The translations under genes and the position numbers were made by a program. The notes under the pieces were generated by a model. It was not told the origin of the DNA. It ran no database searches and saw only the letters and a program-made list of their open reading frames with translations. From NCBI GenBank assembly GCA_009840115.1, contig VXOJ01000046.1, positions 1-53,464 of the forward strand: DNA of 53,464 bases. Reading direction: 5' to 3'. Position 1 is the stretch's first letter. Every line of letters starts with the position of its first letter. The stretch comes from Gemmatimonadales bacterium. GTDB lineage: Bacteria > Gemmatimonadota > Gemmatimonadetes > Palauibacterales > Palauibacteraceae. Positions 51,201 through 53,464 of this stretch are shown one piece after another.

Positions 51201-52364
51201 CACCAAGGCAGCTCGGTCCGGGTTGGACACGGTGATCTGCGCCGTGCCCTGCGTGCTCCCCGTTCGGGCCGAGATTGTGGCCGTGCCCTGCGCGACACCG
51301 CGCACCAGACCTGACGCGTCCACGGTCGCCACGGAACCGTTGCTTGACGACCAGTCAAAGGTCGACCCGACCAATGGATGGCCGTTTTCGTCGAACGCCC
51401 GGGCCGACAGGCGCAGCGTGTCGCCCGAAGTGATCGAGTCCGCGCCGGGGGTCACGATGACCGAACCCGCCGACTGCATCACCAGCGCGACCGCATGGCC
51501 CGAAGCCTCGCCCGCGCCCGCAGTGATCGTGGCCGTGCCGTTGCCCACAGCGGCAACCGACCCGGTTGAGTCCACAACCGCGACCGTCGTGTCACCGCTC
51601 GTCCACGACACGACTGCATCCGTCATTACGCGTCCCGCCTGATCGCGCACTTCCGCTCCAAACTGCGCGCTCTGCCCTAAGGCCGTTAGCGCCACCGTGT
51701 CAGGCGTCACGGCCACGGTCGTCGGCACCGGCGCCATGACGCTCAATGCCGCACGGCTCGTTACGCCCGACGATGCCGCCATGACGTCCACCTCTCCCGC
51801 ACCCACCGCCGTCACGAGCCCCGTCGAATCGACGGTCGCGATCGCAGCGTCACCGGACTCCCACGCGAACTCGGCCTCTTCCACCGCGTGGCCGTTCGCG
51901 TCCGTCGCCTTGGCGGACAGACGCAGCGTGTCCCCCACCCAAAGCGTGCCGACCGCTGGGGACACCGCCAAGGCGGAGACGACCTGATCCACCGTAATCG
52001 CCGCCGTCCCCGACGCTTCACCCGCCGTCGCGGTAATCGTGGCCGTCCCATTACCCACGGCTGTCACCAGTCCTGAACCGCTGACCTCCGCGACCGCCGT
52101 TTCGGTGATCGACCAACTCAGCGACGTGCCCGCCAGCGCCTGCCCGTTCTGGTCGCTCACGCTGGCGGAAAACTGCACCGTTTCGCCCAGGGCGGCCATC
52201 TCGGCGACCGCCGGACTCACTGTGACCACCGCCGGACGGGGCGGGGCGGGCTGAGGCTCAATGGCTCCGTCACCGCAGGCCCAAGCCCAAGCGGCAGCCG
52301 TCAGCGCGACACAGGTCCAAGGAACAAGGCGCAGCCGCAGACTCCGTCGAGGCCGCGAGACCAC
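48300..52364 (-). CDS. Giant lipoprotein: BIG2 domains, plant-type leucine-rich repeats and metzincin protease
   Basis: GTG 52364 is chosen because GGAGAAGG lies about 9 nt upstream and the product opens with a lipoprotein signal (RPRRSLRLRLVPWTCVALTAAAWAWACG). ATG 52436 is an alternative. The 1354-residue protein has four BIG2-like Ig domains (about 45-380; WSxxDxxVAxVDxxGLVxAVGxGTATIxA pattern). Next are about 16 leucine-rich repeats of 22-24 residues (about 415-820; LTGxIPPELGNLxNLxxLxLxxN, the plant receptor type). A beta-rich linker follows, then a zincin domain with HELGHNMGLFH (from about 1116; HExxHxxGxxH) and a likely Met-turn in DLMSYC. It should be an outer-surface protease that binds another cell or matrix through its repeats. 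Such eukaryote-like repeat proteins are typical of symbionts. It lies between the R2 element and the integrase. Confidence 0.9.
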   Translation of the reverse strand: MVSRPRRSLRLRLVPWTCVALTAAAWAWACGDGAIEPQPAPPRPAVVTVSPAVAEMAALGETVQFSASVSDQNGQALAGTSLSWSITETAVAEVSGSGLVTAVGNGTATITATAGEASGTAAITVDQVVSALAVSPAVGTLWVGDTLRLSAKATDANGHAVEEAEFAWESGDAAIATVDSTGLVTAVGAGEVDVMAASSGVTSRAALSVMAPVPTTVAVTPDTVALTALGQSAQFGAEVRDQAGRVMTDAVVSWTSGDTTVAVVDSTGSVAAVGNGTATITAGAGEASGHAVALVMQSAGSVIVTPGADSITSGDTLRLSARAFDENGHPLVGSTFDWSSSNGSVATVDASGLVRGVAQGTATISARTGSTQGTAQITVSNPDRAALVAFYEQTDGPNWEWDTNWLTDAPLDTWAGIDTNEFDRVTRLRFRSGQINGTLPREIGELSELRHLHIASRNLIGEIPPAIGSLANLESLLLGSRLTGAIPPELGNLANLESLVLGGSLTGEIPPALGDLANLRLLELHSVTSAMPPELGKLASLEVLDLHGNLTGSIPQEIGRLHNLRVLELYDTEPTEAGAGGIPPDLGDLTKLETLKIVRFRLTGPIPAELGRLSNLRVLFLSGTQLTGGIPAELGNLSNLREFVSDGNRFTAPLPPELGRLGNLEELYLIRSQIPGAIPAEFGNLKNLKELELPRNHLTGPVPKELGKLSNLTRLHLNENSLTGGIPRELGGLNELTRLWLRGNELTGEIPPELGNLTNLKQLHLGRNRLTGPIPPELGNLTDLEALYLYENGLTGGVPQELASLTKLWVMSFRKNPGLSGAFPSGFVSLRELVRFYSDDTDLCAPRDAAFLAWLNSVPSQRVKLCGPTDLGAYLTQAVQSDEFPVPLVAGTEALLRVFVTAPRPTSERIPAVRARFFLGDSEIHVADIAAKTTSIPTEIDEGSLSRSSQALIPGSVIQPGLEMVVEIDPAGTLDPALGVRSRIPETGRIVVNVAEMPHFSLTVIPFVWSETSDSSVVASAMGMEADPHGHALLEHTTSLLPIGDLDVTAHAPVVTSSNNVSTILNQTVAIRAIEGGSGNWLGLIAPPVEGRVTGVATLGGGSESASITSSSTIAHELGHNMGLFHAPCGGASWVDTAFPHAKGSIGAWGYDFRGQALIKPDTPDLMSYCRPRWISDYHFGNALRYRLAEQAGTGASRSAAVRSLLLWGGVAEDGIPYLEPAFVMDAPPTMPRNGGAYRLAGHDASGFELFSIQFEMQEVADANEQKSFAFMVPVETDWSLDLANITLSGPEGSVSLDRDTDRPMTILRSLSNGQVRGILRNVSPAVGVQADAGGSGLDLLFSRGMPDVASWRR

Positions 52365-52740
52365 CGGGCAGCGACCTTCTCCGCTGAATCGGCCTCGGTC
52401 ATCCTTCAGGTGGCGGCGGCTTCGCGCATTACCCATCCGGTGGGATGCCCTCTGACATGGCTTGCAATCCTGTTGCCTGCGGCATGCATCGGCGACGGCG
52501 GCGTGAAGAAGAGGAGAGATCGTTCTCTCCGCGAACTGTACTGAAAGGTGTTGGCGAGAGACGCTCGCTACAAGGATGGCGTCGGACGCTGTGGACACCC
52601 ACGACCGAATCGAAACGCGATGGCCGCCTGCCGAGCCTGAAAGGAAAACAACGACGCGGCAGAGGTCGATTCGGGCTGAGCGGCGTACCTCCGACCAGCT
52701 CTGAGCATGGCACGGTCTAGTTGGCCGTGCCGCTGGCCGG
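52365..52740. other. Intergenic region between giant lipoprotein and integrase
   Basis: The 376 bp hold the leader of the giant gene and the integrase 3' hairpin (52709-52731). I see no supported gene in the rest. The end near the integrase is a natural place for an attachment site, but the matching second half would lie outside this window. Confidence 0.4.
52709..52731 (-). terminator. Hairpin downstream of integrase
   Basis: GGCACGG (52709-52715) pairs with CCGTGCC (52725-52731) around a 9-nt loop, 9 bp beyond the integrase stop codon. It lacks a T-tract. Confidence 0.5.
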
Positions 52741-53464
52741 CTACCGCCCCCGAGTCCCGTTGGCCAGATACTCGGCCCACTGCTCCATGAGGACGCGGCG
52801 GCGCTCGAAGAGGTCCGAGCGGGCATACGCCGCCTCCGCCTTGTCCCGGACGGCGTGCGCCAGCGCGGCCTCCATGACCGCGTGGGGTGCGTCGGTTCGC
52901 TCCGCGGCCCAGTCCCGGAAGCTCGAACGGAACCCGTGCGGCACGGCCCCGATCCCGAGCGCCTTCAGCAGGCCGCTGAAGTCCATGCTCGTCAGCGTGA
53001 GTCCCCTCGCGGACGGAAACACCCACTCCAAGCGGCGGGCGTGCGCCTTGGCCTCGGCCAGCACCTCGACCGCCCGCGCCGACAGCGGCACGCGGTGCTC
53101 CCGGCGGCTCTTCATCCGCTCCGCCGGGATCGTCCACTCTCCGCCTTCGAGGTCGATCTCCTCCCACCGCGCTCCCCGCACCTCCCCCGACCGGCCGGTC
53201 GTCAGGACGAGGAACTCGATGCCCAGCTTCACCGAGAGCCGCGCGTCGGACCGCCGCACGGTCGCGACCGCGCCCGCGACCTGATCGTAGGGAAGCGCCT
53301 CGTAGTGCTTCTGGATGCGGGGCGGCTTGGGCAGCGCCGCCCCGATGGCGTCGCCTGCCGGGTTGTCCACTCGGTAGCCTTGGGCGATCGCCCACCGCAT
53401 CACCGTCGAGATCCGCTGCCGCACCCGCTTGGCCGTCTGGTACTTGTCGTTCCAGATCGGCATG
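52741..53464 (-). CDS. Tyrosine recombinase / phage-type integrase (5' end missing)
   Basis: Site-specific recombinase, catalytic domain nearly complete. The catalytic set is visible: Arg in LTTGRSGEVRGARWEEID, Lys in AERMKSRREHRVPLS, HxxR in VPHGFRSSFRDWAAE, the second His in ALAHAVRDKAEAAYARSD and the Tyr of AAYARSD. The core-binding start (TAKRVRQRISTVMRWAIAQGYRVDNPAGD) is present. P4-type integrases have about 400 residues with an N-terminal DUF4102 arm; here about 240 are seen, so the gene most likely runs past the window end. It probably mobilises the accessory region to its left. Confidence 0.9.
   Translation of the reverse strand, partial: MPIWNDKYQTAKRVRQRISTVMRWAIAQGYRVDNPAGDAIGAALPKPPRIQKHYEALPYDQVAGAVATVRRSDARLSVKLGIEFLVLTTGRSGEVRGARWEEIDLEGGEWTIPAERMKSRREHRVPLSARAVEVLAEAKAHARRLEWVFPSARGLTLTSMDFSGLLKALGIGAVPHGFRSSFRDWAAERTDAPHAVMEAALAHAVRDKAEAAYARSDLFERRRVLMEQWAEYLANGTRGR

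Overview
The window is high-GC bacterial DNA that looks like one end of a draft or metagenomic contig. It begins with a 50-base run of C directly against a truncated gene and ends inside an integrase gene. Gemmatimonadota, possibly a marine or host-associated member, is the best guess. This is an inference from style and content: secreted S9 peptidases, VCBS/ASPIC proteins, six-bladed propeller proteins, DUF6504 between imuB and dnaE2, and an ECF sigma factor with a CBM48-type partner. There is no rRNA or tRNA gene to settle it.

Region 1 (1-12.8 kb) is mostly core metabolism: a lytic transglycosylase (cut by the contig end), guaB, a UDP-sugar epimerase, a phosphopantetheinyl transferase, glnA, and a giant NAD-glutamate dehydrogenase facing glnA across a perfect hairpin. 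Upstream of the dehydrogenase is a 72-residue SelW-like selenoprotein. It reads through an in-frame TGA in a CxxU motif and has a textbook bacterial SECIS hairpin 22 nt later. Gene callers will break or miss it.

Region 2 (12.8-43 kb) is a mix. It has a secreted SUMF1-fold protein, a triple-domain DUF4377 lipoprotein that seems to start at ATT, and an SOS-type mutasome operon (imuB - DUF6504 - dnaE2, no imuA) with an inverted repeat in its promoter. Then come DoxX, a helix-turn-helix protein and a propeller protein, an operon of S9 peptidase, membrane-anchored protein and huge VCBS/ASPIC protein, TPR proteins, and a Tat-exported PLP enzyme. MoeA, a FabH-like synthase, an ECF sigma/anti-sigma pair, a D-threonine aldolase-like enzyme and XdhC follow. 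A short dispersed motif (GGGTTTTGCCACGGGCTGCA and relatives) recurs in the intergenic spaces.

Region 3 (about 43.05 kb to the end) looks like an accessory island. It starts at an AT-rich stretch and ends in a tyrosine recombinase. It carries a PD-(D/E)xK nuclease-like protein, a propeller lipoprotein, an exported amidohydrolase, and a 1354-residue lipoprotein joining four BIG2 domains, about 16 plant-type leucine-rich repeats and a metzincin protease domain. The propeller/amidohydrolase pair is flanked by two homologous, highly structured, oppositely oriented elements. Their layout resembles the HEARO/IscB omega-RNA scaffold, yet no IscB gene is present. These orphan structured RNAs and the selenoprotein are the most interesting content of the window.
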